Shown: piece after piece, positions 17,076-27,034 of the stretch
Position numbering within the stretch: the first letter of the stretch is position 1
Layout of the letters: each line of letters begins with the position of its first letter
Source: Candidatus Peribacteria bacterium
GTDB lineage: Bacteria > Patescibacteriota > Gracilibacteria > UBA1369 > UBA12463
Assembly: GCA_943355055.1 (NCBI GenBank)
Contig: CALREA010000004.1
Location: forward strand, 1 to 64,000
Direction: 5' to 3'
Length of the DNA stretch: 64,000 bases
Program-made: the position numbers and the translations under genes
Notes under the pieces: generated by a model
What the model saw: the letters and a program-made list of their open reading frames with translations, nothing else
What the model was told of the DNA's origin: nothing
Databases searched by the model: none

Positions 17076-19373
17076 CTACTCCCCGCCCGTCTCGACAGGA
17101 ATCTCCTTTGGCGTTACCTCACCGGTGACATCAGCACAACCACTGCATATGAATTTCACATCACCATCCTTTGAGGTTTTTTCCGTAATAAGCATGCCAC
17201 ATTTCTTGCACAACTCCCCTGTCGGCTTATCCCAAACCGCGTTTTTGCAATCAGGATATTTATTACATCCGTAGAAAGCCTTTCGTGTTTTCTTGGAGAA
17301 TCGCTTAATCATCGAACCCTTGCCGCATTTCGGACATTTAATCGCATTTGGGTCATCAATAGACACAATATTTTTGCACTTCGGATAGTTCGTACAGCCA
17401 AGGAACGAGCCGAAACGACTCGTCTTCACCGCCATATCACTGCCGCACTTTTCACACTTCGTGCCTTTTAATTTCTCCTCAAGATCTTTCTGCTCCTGTG
17501 TTTTCTCTTTCACCACAAGGGGTCTCTTGAACTTACATTCCGGATAATTGGTACAAGCATAGAACTTTCCAAACCGGCCAAATTTAATTTGAAGAGCATT
17601 GGAACATTCAGGACACTTCTCCTCCGACGCTTCGGTAGTAATATCATCTTTTTTAATCGTCTCATTTTTCTCAACAATCAACTTATGAAACGGCTCATAG
17701 AAGTCACGAATCAGTGGTACCCATGCCTGTTTACCCTCAGCAACCTTATCCAAACCTTCTTCCATTTCCGCCGTAAATTTGTAATCAACAATTTTTGGGA
17801 AGTGTTCAACCAAGAGATCGGTTACGAGCATTCCTAAATCCGTAGGTTTCAAAACTTTTCCATCCTTCTCAACATACAAGCGCGCAATAATCGTAGAAAT
17901 GGTCGGAGCATACGTACTCGGACGACCGATTCCCTCAGACTCAAGCTTCTTCACCAACGCCGCTTCAGTATATCGCGCAGGCGGTTTGGTGAAATGTTGT
18001 TCCGGCAAAAGTTCCTTCAAATCAACAGATTCATCTTTCTTCAAAAGGGGCAGAAGTTTTTCTCCATCCTTCTCCTCATCCTCTTCCTGATCATTTCCTT
18101 CCATATATGCCTTCATGAATCCAGGAAAAACGACCGTCTGACCCGTAGCACGGAAATTATACTGTTTGTGATTATCAGGGGTAATATCCGCACCAACTTG
18201 CTTCAAAATAGCCTCTGCCATCTGGCAAGCAACGGTACGCTTCCATACCAATTCATAGAGATTGAACTGATCTTTGCTCAAATCTGACTTCACCTTGAAC
18301 GGCTCAATTGACATATCTACCGGACGAATAGCTTCATGCGCCTCCTGCGCGCCTTTTTTTGATTTAAATTTACGAGCGGTCGGGAGGAGATATTCTTTTC
18401 CATACAATTCTGCAATAACCGCATTGGCCTGCTCAATAGCCACATCGGAAAGATTTGTAGAATCAGTACGCATATAGGTAATAAGTGCTGTTGGTTTACC
18501 ATCAACATCAACACCTTCGTACATTTGCTGAGCAACCATCATTGTTTTCTTCACGGAGAAACCAAGTTTACGAGAACACTCTTGCTGGAGAGTAGAAGTT
18601 GTAAAAGGCGCAGCAGGACTTCGTTTCACATCTTTTTCTTCAACGCTTGTAACGGTGAATGTATCTTTTTTAATCTCATCATGAATCACATTCGCGTCTT
18701 TTCCATTCGTGACTTTTGCCTCCTTACCGTTAATTTTTGTCAGGGCGGCACGGAACTTTTCATTTCTCTCCGTCAAAAAATCTGCCGTCAAACTCCAGTA
18801 CTCATTCGGAACGAAAGCCATAATTTCGCGCTCCCTATCAACAACCAAACGAGTCGCGACACTCTGTACACGGCCAGCCGAGAGACCATAACGAACCTTC
18901 TTCCATAAAAGCGGAGAAAGTTCATAACCCACCAATCTATCCAAAACACGCCGAGCTTGCTGAGCATCAATCAGATCCTGAAAAAGCTGGCGTGGGTGCT
19001 TGATCGCCTCCAAAATCGCCTTCTCCGTAATTTCATGAAAAACGATTCTTTCTACTTTATTTTTCTTTGGATTAATTTTGAGCGCCTCCAATAAATGCCA
19101 TCCAATCGCTTCCCCTTCTCGATCCTCATCAGTTGCCACCCAAATATTCGTATCTTTGTCGATGAACGATTTGAGCTCTGTGATAGTTTTTTTCTTATCC
19201 GGTGAGATTAAATATTCAGGTGCAAAATCATGTTCAATATCAACACCCATCTTCGATTTAGGAAGATCACGGACATGTCCCATCGATGCACGAACCACGA
19301 AATTCTTGCTTAAAAAGCGCGAAATCGTCTTCGCTTTTGCGGGGGACTCTACGATAACAAGGTCTTTTGCCAT
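17076..19373 (-). CDS. topA: DNA topoisomerase I with C-terminal zinc ribbons
   Basis: MAKDLVIVESPAKAKTISRFL, YMRTDSTNLS, several CxxC zinc-finger repeats. Confidence 0.96.
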   Translation of the reverse strand: MAKDLVIVESPAKAKTISRFLSKNFVVRASMGHVRDLPKSKMGVDIEHDFAPEYLISPDKKKTITELKSFIDKDTNIWVATDEDREGEAIGWHLLEALKINPKKNKVERIVFHEITEKAILEAIKHPRQLFQDLIDAQQARRVLDRLVGYELSPLLWKKVRYGLSAGRVQSVATRLVVDREREIMAFVPNEYWSLTADFLTERNEKFRAALTKINGKEAKVTNGKDANVIHDEIKKDTFTVTSVEEKDVKRSPAAPFTTSTLQQECSRKLGFSVKKTMMVAQQMYEGVDVDGKPTALITYMRTDSTNLSDVAIEQANAVIAELYGKEYLLPTARKFKSKKGAQEAHEAIRPVDMSIEPFKVKSDLSKDQFNLYELVWKRTVACQMAEAILKQVGADITPDNHKQYNFRATGQTVVFPGFMKAYMEGNDQEEDEEKDGEKLLPLLKKDESVDLKELLPEQHFTKPPARYTEAALVKKLESEGIGRPSTYAPTISTIIARLYVEKDGKVLKPTDLGMLVTDLLVEHFPKIVDYKFTAEMEEGLDKVAEGKQAWVPLIRDFYEPFHKLIVEKNETIKKDDITTEASEEKCPECSNALQIKFGRFGKFYACTNYPECKFKRPLVVKEKTQEQKDLEEKLKGTKCEKCGSDMAVKTSRFGSFLGCTNYPKCKNIVSIDDPNAIKCPKCGKGSMIKRFSKKTRKAFYGCNKYPDCKNAVWDKPTGELCKKCGMLITEKTSKDGDVKFICSGCADVTGEVTPKEIPVETGGE

Positions 19374-19381
19374 ACCACATG

Positions 19382-19409
19382 ATTGTATTGAGAATTCGCT
19401 CGCTGTCAA
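19382..19409 (-). promoter_or_regulatory. topA promoter
   Basis: TTGACA (19404-19409), 16-bp spacer, TACAAT (19382-19387), 8 nt to ATG. Confidence 0.65.
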
Positions 19410-19665
19410 ATGCGGAGTGTAATTTTGGCTTTAAAAAAGGGAAATTTAGGGTCTCCATCTCTCAAAATTATGCATTTCTGAGTTGAATTTACGAAAGCGA
19501 AGCATCCATCATGGAGAGATTTCAGCTTCAAAAGTCTCCAGCATCCTGTAGGCAAATATGATGTATCCAAATGTACAGCAAAAAGACATCAAAACGGATA
19601 TAGGGCACGAAGCATAGTAAGAACCAAGACCTCTCTCTAATTATAGCTTCAAAAATGGCATTTAT

Positions 19666-19695
19666 TTGACATCTAAGCGCCTTAGCCCGTAAACT
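19666..19695 (+). promoter_or_regulatory. Promoter of aromatic operon leader
   Basis: TTGACA (19666-19671), 18-bp spacer, TAAACT (19690-19695). Confidence 0.7.
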
Positions 19696-19706
19696 ATGCG
19701 CAGTAT

Positions 19707-19772
19707 ATGAACAATATCGCAAAAGCACAGAACTGGTTTTATTTTTACAACTTCTCTCATGTGAAGGCGTAG
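19707..19772 (+). CDS. Aromatic-residue leader peptide MNNIAKAQNWFYFYNFSHVKA
   Basis: 21-codon ORF, six of seven consecutive codons aromatic (WFYFYNF); stop codon lies inside antiterminator 5' arm. Confidence 0.8.
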   Translation: MNNIAKAQNWFYFYNFSHVKA

Positions 19773-19823
19773 AGCTGTGTTCGAGTTTTTCCCTCTATGC
19801 CTTCACACAAGAAGGCTTTTTTT
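19761..19823 (+). promoter_or_regulatory. Transcription attenuator: antiterminator 19761-19806 versus intrinsic terminator 19799-19823
   Basis: GTGAAGGCGTAGAG...CTCTATGCCTTCAC pairs; overlapping GCCTTC-ACACAA-GAAGGC-TTTTTTT is an intrinsic terminator. Confidence 0.82.
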
Positions 19824-19834
19824 ATGCTTCTATT

Positions 19835-21676
19835 ATGAAACTTGTTATCGAACCAACAGTACGAATTGAGGGTGAGGTCACTCCCCCATCATCCAAATCA
19901 CACAGCGTGAGAGCGCTTCTATTAGCCACGCTAGCAAATGGCACATCCGCTCTAAAAAATATTCTCGATGCTTCCGATACGCGTGCCGCTATCGATGTTT
20001 GTAGAAAACTTGGAGCAAAAATTACCTGCGTAAAGAATATAAATGGCGGACTGGATTGCACGGTTGAGAGCAACGGAATCCCACTTCAAACAGACGAAAC
20101 AGAACTCTTTTCAGCAAATTCAGGAATCACGACAACATTCATCATACCGATCTTAGGTCTACGGAAAGAGACAAAACGGCCGATGATACTTGCATGCGGA
20201 GAGCAGATGATGCAACGACCAATCGACACAATTATCAATGTATCAAAAAAACTTGGATTAAAAATTGAAGACACAAATGGACACTGTCCGCTAAAAATAT
20301 CAGGAGAAATTATTGGCAACGAAGTAGAAATTGACGGAACAAACTCGCAAAACGTATCAGCACTTTTACTCGCACTTCCACTCGCTCCAAAAACATCAAT
20401 TGTAAACGTAAAAAATCTGCAGGAACGTCCATATGTTGAAATGACGTTGCGATGTTTGGATGAGCAACATATTACATACACGCATACGCGCAGTAATAAT
20501 ATTGATCAATTTGTGATACCCGGGAACCAAATCTACAAGCCATTTGAAAAGACTATACCAGGTGATTTTTCATCAGCATCCTACATCATTGCCGCCGCAG
20601 TTTTACTCCCGGGGCATGTGATTATCGACATGATGGACATGACAGATTCACAAGGAGACAAGCGGCTAATCACGATTCTGCAAGAGATGGGAGCGCACAT
20701 AAAAATTGAAGGAAAAACTATTGTGATTGATGGTGGACATCCACTTACAGGCCAAGAAATCGATTGTAGCGATATCCCAGATATGGTGCCAACACTCGCG
20801 GTTATTGCCACGCAGGCCGAAGGGAAAACAACACTCACGAATATCGGTCACGCCCGAATCAAAGAAACGGATAGATTAAAATCCATGGCTACCGAACTCA
20901 AGAAAATGGGTGCAAATATAGAGGAACACGCCACTTCACTCGTCATATACCACAGCCGGCTCTTCGGTGCATCACTCGACGGATATAGCGATCACAGAAC
21001 CATAATGGCACTCGCCATAGCCAGCCTTCTGCCAACTGACGGAGCAAGCGAAATCACAACAGCAGAGGGAATGGACAAGACATTTCCTAACTTCGCAACT
21101 CACATGAACACTCTCGGCGCAAAAATGCGTATATCAACCAAAAAACATCTCGTCCTCATCGGCTTCAAAAATGCCGGGAAGACGACTATAGGTCAGGAGC
21201 TAGCCAAAAGACTCGGGTTACCTTTCGTCGACCTGGATGAAAAAATCATCGCCCATCATGAGAATATTTCAGGAAAAAAACAGAGCTGTAGAGAGATAAT
21301 GCGCGATCACGGTGAAGCATTTTTCAGAAATATAGAGCATATCGTTCTCGAAAAAATTACAGCATCACCAGATGTCAGTGTCATTGCCCTCGGCGGTGGA
21401 ACGCCTATCGTAGAAGAAAATCATGCACTCCTTACGCCACATCACATCATTCACATTTCCGCTCCAAAGAGTATTGTGTTCGAGCGGATTATGATTAATG
21501 GCCGACCAGCATTCTTCTCACAGGACCAAGACGCCTTTATCAGCTTCCAGGAACTATGGAATACCAGAGAGCCAATATTTGAAAAACTTGCTACAATGAC
21601 TATCCAGAATAACGGCTCCATCAAAGAATCTGTGGAAAATATTTTACGGCAACTCGTTACCAAAACTACCATATGA
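19835..21676 (+). CDS. aroA: EPSP synthase - shikimate kinase fusion (AroA-AroK)
   Basis: N-terminal PPSSKSHSVRALLLATLA, YSDHRTIMALAIA; C-terminal HLVLIGFKNAGKTTIGQELAKRLGLPFVDLDEKI. Confidence 0.93.
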   Translation: MKLVIEPTVRIEGEVTPPSSKSHSVRALLLATLANGTSALKNILDASDTRAAIDVCRKLGAKITCVKNINGGLDCTVESNGIPLQTDETELFSANSGITTTFIIPILGLRKETKRPMILACGEQMMQRPIDTIINVSKKLGLKIEDTNGHCPLKISGEIIGNEVEIDGTNSQNVSALLLALPLAPKTSIVNVKNLQERPYVEMTLRCLDEQHITYTHTRSNNIDQFVIPGNQIYKPFEKTIPGDFSSASYIIAAAVLLPGHVIIDMMDMTDSQGDKRLITILQEMGAHIKIEGKTIVIDGGHPLTGQEIDCSDIPDMVPTLAVIATQAEGKTTLTNIGHARIKETDRLKSMATELKKMGANIEEHATSLVIYHSRLFGASLDGYSDHRTIMALAIASLLPTDGASEITTAEGMDKTFPNFATHMNTLGAKMRISTKKHLVLIGFKNAGKTTIGQELAKRLGLPFVDLDEKIIAHHENISGKKQSCREIMRDHGEAFFRNIEHIVLEKITASPDVSVIALGGGTPIVEENHALLTPHHIIHISAPKSIVFERIMINGRPAFFSQDQDAFISFQELWNTREPIFEKLATMTIQNNGSIKESVENILRQLVTKTTI

Positions 21677-22119
21677 AAACAATTCTTCTCATTCACGGGC
21701 CAAATTTAAATCTATTAGGAAAACGCAACGCCACTCACTACGGCTCACTCACATTGAAAAAATTAGAAGAAATCGTGAAGGCGGAAGCAAAAGTTTTGGG
21801 CTATCGAATCCTGTCATTTCAATCAAATCACGAAGGAGAACTTATTGATGTTATCCAAAAGAATTCAGAAAAAGCAGAAGGAATACTCATCAATCCGGGA
21901 GCACTCACGCACTACAGTTATGCGCTCCACGATGCCATTATCGACGCACAGATTCCGACAGTAGAAGTTCACCTCTCGGATATAAACAAACGAGAATCCT
22001 GGAGAAAAATATCAGTAACCGCCGCAGCCTGCATCGGACAAAAATTCGGAAAAAAAGAAAAAAGTTATCTGGAAGCGCTCGCGTTATTACATAAAACACT
22101 GACCACCAAAAAATCATGA
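21673..22119 (+). CDS. aroQ: 3-dehydroquinate dehydratase, type II
   Basis: ILLIHGPNLNLLGKRNATHYGSLTL, FQSNHEGELID, INPGALTHYSYAL. Confidence 0.95.
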   Translation: MKTILLIHGPNLNLLGKRNATHYGSLTLKKLEEIVKAEAKVLGYRILSFQSNHEGELIDVIQKNSEKAEGILINPGALTHYSYALHDAIIDAQIPTVEVHLSDINKRESWRKISVTAAACIGQKFGKKEKSYLEALALLHKTLTTKKS

Positions 22120-23162
22120 ACGTTACTATTATCAAACAACTTCCCACGGCGGAAGAAATCATACAGGCATTTCCTCTCTCGGAAACCGCGCACATGCAAG
22201 TTGCGCGCGATCAGCAGGAAGTAAAAGATATTATTTCCGGAAAAGATAAGCGCATGATCGTCATTGTCGGGCCATGCTCAGCATGGCCATTTGAGGCAAC
22301 GCTTGTCTATGCAAAAAAGTTAAAGACACTCGAAGAAAAGCTCAAGGACAAGCTGAAAATCATCATGCGGGTATACATCCAAAAACCACGAACCAGCAAG
22401 GGTTGGACCGGCCCAATCAACCAGCCAAATCCATTCACCGAACCGGACATCGCAGAAGGTATCCGATACAGTCGTGACATCATGGTGAGAATTATTGAAA
22501 TGGGATTACCTATTTCCGACGAATCAGTTTTTACCCATAATGCAAAGGGTTTCAATGAACTTCTTGCATGGGTAGCGATTGGCGCACGTAGCACCGAAGA
22601 TCAAGAACATCGCGTATTCGCATCTTGTATCGATGCTCCCGTTGGCATGAAAAACCCAACAAGTGGCAATCTGGAAATTGGCGTAAACAGTATTATCGCC
22701 GCTCAGGCACAGCACACCGCCGTGTTCCATGGAGCACAAGTCCAAACCCATGGAAATCCGTATGCACATCTCGTTTTGCGAGGTGGACTCGATCAACCAA
22801 ATTACCACGTCGAAGACCTCTACTCGGCAAAAAAGCATTTGGAAACGGCAAAAGTAAGTAACCCTGCGGTCATCATTGACGCAAGTCATGACAACTGCAA
22901 AGTAAACGGATCCAAAGATCCGGTTCAACAAATGAACGTCATCCGCGAGGTACTCACCACACTAAAAGAACACCCCGATCTACAGCCGCTCGTAAAAGGG
23001 TTCATGATAGAAAGCTTCATCAAGGGAGGCTGTCAAAAAGTAGAAAAACTTACTTCGGAAACAATAGATCTCGACGGACTTTCCATCACCGATCCATGCC
23101 TCAGCTGGGAACAAACGGAAGAAATCTTAAACACTATTACCGATGAACACATTATCAATTAG
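22116..23162 (+). CDS. DAHP synthase, class I
   Basis: VGPCSAWP, MRVYIQKPRTSKGWTG, KNPTSGN, IIDASHDNCKVNGSK. Confidence 0.94.
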   Translation: MNVTIIKQLPTAEEIIQAFPLSETAHMQVARDQQEVKDIISGKDKRMIVIVGPCSAWPFEATLVYAKKLKTLEEKLKDKLKIIMRVYIQKPRTSKGWTGPINQPNPFTEPDIAEGIRYSRDIMVRIIEMGLPISDESVFTHNAKGFNELLAWVAIGARSTEDQEHRVFASCIDAPVGMKNPTSGNLEIGVNSIIAAQAQHTAVFHGAQVQTHGNPYAHLVLRGGLDQPNYHVEDLYSAKKHLETAKVSNPAVIIDASHDNCKVNGSKDPVQQMNVIREVLTTLKEHPDLQPLVKGFMIESFIKGGCQKVEKLTSETIDLDGLSITDPCLSWEQTEEILNTITDEHIIN

Positions 23163-24270
23163 CTCAAAATTACCGCAGCAGAAAGCTATCGAATACCAAG
23201 CACGCATTGGCACGGGACAGCTAAAGCAAATTCCAAATCTCTTAAAAAAACTCTCCCCTGTTTCAAGATATGTAATTATTACCGACTCCACTATAAAAGA
23301 TATATTCGGAGCACAGCTCGTGAAAGAACTAAAAAAAGCCGATATAAAAGCGGATATAATCACCTTCCCCGCAGGAGAAAAAAATAAGACCGAGGAAACG
23401 CACAGCAAACTCACGCATAAAATGTTACAGAAAAAATGCGGGCGGGATACGATGATTATCGCACTCGGCGGAGGTGTCGTTGGAGATACAGCCGGATACG
23501 TCGCAGCAACCTACATGCGAGGTATACCATACGTCAATATTCCAACATCATTTCTCGCAATGGTAGACAGCTCTATCGGCGGAAAAGTTGGTGTAGACAC
23601 GCCATACGGGAAAAACCTCATCGGTGCATTTTGGCATCCTGAAGCGGTAATAATTGATATAGATTGTATAAAGAAACTTCCACAAACTCAACTGGTAAAC
23701 GGCCTCATGGAATCTATAAAAATATTTCTCACCTACGATAAAGGCATGTTTGAAATGGTAGAAAATAATTGGAAAAAAGTGGTGAAAAAAGATTTGGGAC
23801 TTCTTCAAAAAATCATTGCACGCTCAATCGAACTTAAAATCGGTGTCGTCACAAGAGATGAGCACGAAGCCAACGAACGCATGGTAGTAAACTGGGGACA
23901 TACGATCGGACACGCTATAGAGCATCTCAGCAACTTCTCATTCGGACATGGATATTGTGTAGGATATGGCATCCTCGTCGAAAGTAAAATTGCAGAACTC
24001 ATGGGCATACTATCAACAGAAGACTTCGAGAAAGTATGTGAAGCGATGAATCAATTTGGAATTACAAAAAAAGCGCTCAAAGACATACTCAAAAAATTCA
24101 GCACACAAGCCATTATCAAGCAGACACTTATCGACAAAAAAGCGCGAAATGGAAAAGTAAAATACGTACTATTAGAAAAAATTGGCTCGGTGAAAACAAC
24201 GAAAGGAATGTTCGGACACGAAGTGGACAAAAGCACCGTTGCAAAAGCACTTACCTATTTCACAAAATAA
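23143..24270 (+). CDS. aroB: 3-dehydroquinate synthase
   Basis: [57 protein letters not shown]. Confidence 0.95.
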   Translation: MNTLSISSKLPQQKAIEYQARIGTGQLKQIPNLLKKLSPVSRYVIITDSTIKDIFGAQLVKELKKADIKADIITFPAGEKNKTEETHSKLTHKMLQKKCGRDTMIIALGGGVVGDTAGYVAATYMRGIPYVNIPTSFLAMVDSSIGGKVGVDTPYGKNLIGAFWHPEAVIIDIDCIKKLPQTQLVNGLMESIKIFLTYDKGMFEMVENNWKKVVKKDLGLLQKIIARSIELKIGVVTRDEHEANERMVVNWGHTIGHAIEHLSNFSFGHGYCVGYGILVESKIAELMGILSTEDFEKVCEAMNQFGITKKALKDILKKFSTQAIIKQTLIDKKARNGKVKYVLLEKIGSVKTTKGMFGHEVDKSTVAKALTYFTK

Positions 24271-24274
24271 TATC

Positions 24275-25360
24275 ATGGCAGGAAATACATTCGGAAAATT
24301 ATTTCAAATTACTACATTTGGAGAATCACATGGAAATGGAATCGGTGTCGTCATTGATGGATGCCCCGCAGGACTCGAGATAACCCGTGAAGAAATTCAA
24401 AAAGAACTCGATCGTCGCAGGCCTGGCACAAGCCATTTAACAACACCTCGTCAAGAAAAAGATCAAGTAGAAATTCTATCAGGAATATTCGAAGGGAAGA
24501 CAATGGGCACTCCAATTGCACTATTGGTCAGAAACCAAGATCAGATTCCCGCAGTCTACGAGCCAATAAAAGACCTCTACAGACCGGGACATGCAGACGC
24601 AACATACGATGCAAAATATGGCATGCGGGATTGGAGAGGTGGTGGACGAGCTTCTGCTCGAGAAACGATCGGCCGTGTAGCGGCCGGCGCAATCGCCAAA
24701 AAACTGCTTGCACACGCCGGAATACAGATCACAGGATACGTGACACAAATTGGAACGGTGAAAATCACAAAAGTAGATGAGAACACTATCGCAACCAATC
24801 CACTCAACTGTCCAGATCCAACCGTACTCGAAGCGATGATTAAGGAGATCGAAACCGCGCGCGCGAACCTAGATTCCGTTGGCGGAATAATCGAGATCGT
24901 CGCGCGTGGGGTCCCCGCAGGCCTCGGCGAACCCGTTTTCGACAAACTCTCCGCCGACCTCGCCCGTGGCATCATGAGCATCCCTGCCGTAAAAGGCATT
25001 GAAATTGGCGACGGTTTTGCCTGTGCATCAAAACACGGCAGCGAAAATAACGACGAGTGGGCACTCAAGCACGACAGCGCGAAAAACTCTCACATCGGCA
25101 CGATCACCAATCACGCTGGCGGCATCATTGGCGGAATCTCAAACGGCGAAAATATTATCCTCCGCTTCGCCCTTAAACCCACCTCAAGCATAGCGAAAAA
25201 ACAGCAAACCGTAGACCGAAACGGCACATCAGCCGAAATCGAAGTCCACGGCCGCCACGACCCATGCGTCGCCCCACGTGCCGTCCCAATCGGCGAAGCC
25301 ATGGTTGCCCTCGTCCTCGCTGATCATCATCTCCGCAACAAGACTAGTCGAGTAGAATAG
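24275..25360 (+). CDS. aroC: Chorismate synthase
   Basis: [55 protein letters not shown]. Confidence 0.96.
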   Translation: MAGNTFGKLFQITTFGESHGNGIGVVIDGCPAGLEITREEIQKELDRRRPGTSHLTTPRQEKDQVEILSGIFEGKTMGTPIALLVRNQDQIPAVYEPIKDLYRPGHADATYDAKYGMRDWRGGGRASARETIGRVAAGAIAKKLLAHAGIQITGYVTQIGTVKITKVDENTIATNPLNCPDPTVLEAMIKEIETARANLDSVGGIIEIVARGVPAGLGEPVFDKLSADLARGIMSIPAVKGIEIGDGFACASKHGSENNDEWALKHDSAKNSHIGTITNHAGGIIGGISNGENIILRFALKPTSSIAKKQQTVDRNGTSAEIEVHGRHDPCVAPRAVPIGEAMVALVLADHHLRNKTSRVE

Positions 25361-25363
25361 GTG

Positions 25364-25407
25364 ATATACAATATGTATACAAAACATATACGAAACGTAT
25401 ACAAAAT
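25364..25407 (+). repeat. Four contiguous 11-bp direct repeats (RTATACAAAAY-like)
   Basis: ATATACAATAT/GTATACAAAAC/ATATACGAAAC/GTATACAAAAT in the aroC-pheA intergenic gap. Confidence 0.85.
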
Positions 25408-25428
25408 GAACATGACCTCAACCAAACA

Positions 25429-26046
25429 ATGAAAAAAACTCCACCCAACACGCCCAAATCATCACGGGCGCACCAGTCAACTCACACCACGCGCATCTCC
25501 GTCTCAGGAGCCCCCGGATCTTTCTCGGAAGAAGCCGCTCTTCTCTACGTGCAACGCCATGCCATCACAAATTCGGAAATAATCTTCTCAATCGATATGG
25601 AGGGAGTCCTCGCATCTCTCGACAAAAAACAATCAGACATTGGAATTTTCCCAGTAGTTAACGGGCGCGGCGGTCTCGTACAAACCGCATTTAAGGCCAT
25701 GGGAAAGCATATTTTCACATACACAGACGAGCTCTGGCTCGAGGTATACCAGTGTCTCATGACGCAACCTAGCGTCACCAAAAAGCAGATCAAGAAAATC
25801 GCCAGCCATCCGCAAGCCCTATCACAATGTGAACGATACATCAGAAAAGAATTTCCAAATGCTAAACTTATCGAGTGGGAAGATACCGCAAAAGCAGCTC
25901 AGGATCTGAGCAAAGGAAAACTTTCAAAAGACACAGCCGTCATTGCACCAGCACGATCTGCACAAATTTATAATCTCAAACTTATAGAAAAAGGAATTCA
26001 AGACAATCACCCCAACCTCACAACCTTTATTGTCGTCACGAAATAA
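25429..26046 (+). CDS. Prephenate dehydratase-like protein without ACT domain
   Basis: SVSGAPGSFSEEAALLY, DIGIFPVVNGRGGLV, SHPQALSQCERYI, NLTTFIVV. Confidence 0.78.
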   Translation: MKKTPPNTPKSSRAHQSTHTTRISVSGAPGSFSEEAALLYVQRHAITNSEIIFSIDMEGVLASLDKKQSDIGIFPVVNGRGGLVQTAFKAMGKHIFTYTDELWLEVYQCLMTQPSVTKKQIKKIASHPQALSQCERYIRKEFPNAKLIEWEDTAKAAQDLSKGKLSKDTAVIAPARSAQIYNLKLIEKGIQDNHPNLTTFIVVTK

Positions 26047-26047
26047 T

Positions 26048-27034
26048 ATGAACAACAAGCCAATATTCGGCATAATCGGTTTCGGACGCTTCGGGAAATT
26101 ATGGGCTCAGGCCATAGAACCATTTGGCGAAGTGAAAATTTTTGACAAGAAAAATAAAAAAAACTCACTCCTCGATACGCTCAACTGCGACATTCTTTTT
26201 CTTCTCGTTCCCATATCGGAAATCGAATCTATCTGCAAAAAAATCGCACCGCACCTCAAGCCGAGCACCATCGTCATCGATGCCTGTTCCGTCAAAACCT
26301 ATCCGGTAAAAATGATGAAAAAATGGCTTCCATCCAAACAGCCAATCATCGCCACTCATCCCCTCTTCGGCCCGGATTCTATTCAAACAAATGGCTTAGC
26401 CAAGCAAAAAATCGTTATCAGCACTATTCGCACCACAGGCAAAGAATTGGAAATATTCAAAAGTCTTCTCAAAAAACTTCATCTCGAAATTCTCAAAACA
26501 ACACCTCGAGAACACGACAAGCAGATGGCAAAATCACAGGCACTTGTACACCTCCTCGGACGTGCCCTCGCAAAACTTCATCTCAAGCCGCAGGAAATTT
26601 CAACACCCGATTATCACGCACTCATGCAGATCAATAACATGGTAAATAACGACACGTGGGAGCTGTTTTATGATATGCAGAAGAAAAACCCATACGCAAA
26701 AAATATTAGAAAATTACTCATAGTCGCCCTACAAAAACTTGAAAACACCATTCAAGAAGGACCAAAAAAATCTAAACATACTATCAATTCCCTCAGAAAA
26801 AAAATAAACATCCTGGACAAGGAAATAATCGAAACTATCAGCAAAAGATTAGCAATAGTGGAGGAAATAGGGGCCATCAAAAAACAGCAGCAATTAAAGA
26901 TAAAAGACTCTACGCGCGAACAAAAACTTCACAATCTTCACGAAACTCTGGCAAAAAAGAAACACATCGACCCAAAAACAATTCACCACATATTCACCCT
27001 CCTCATGAAGGAGTCACGACGCGCACAATTATGA
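26048..27034 (+). CDS. Prephenate dehydrogenase with C-terminal chorismate mutase
   Basis: GIIGFGRFGKLWAQ Rossmann motif; ATHPLFGPDS; C-terminal SLRKKINILDKEIIETISKRLAIVEEIGAIK. Confidence 0.9.
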   Translation: MNNKPIFGIIGFGRFGKLWAQAIEPFGEVKIFDKKNKKNSLLDTLNCDILFLLVPISEIESICKKIAPHLKPSTIVIDACSVKTYPVKMMKKWLPSKQPIIATHPLFGPDSIQTNGLAKQKIVISTIRTTGKELEIFKSLLKKLHLEILKTTPREHDKQMAKSQALVHLLGRALAKLHLKPQEISTPDYHALMQINNMVNNDTWELFYDMQKKNPYAKNIRKLLIVALQKLENTIQEGPKKSKHTINSLRKKINILDKEIIETISKRLAIVEEIGAIKKQQQLKIKDSTREQKLHNLHETLAKKKHIDPKTIHHIFTLLMKESRRAQL

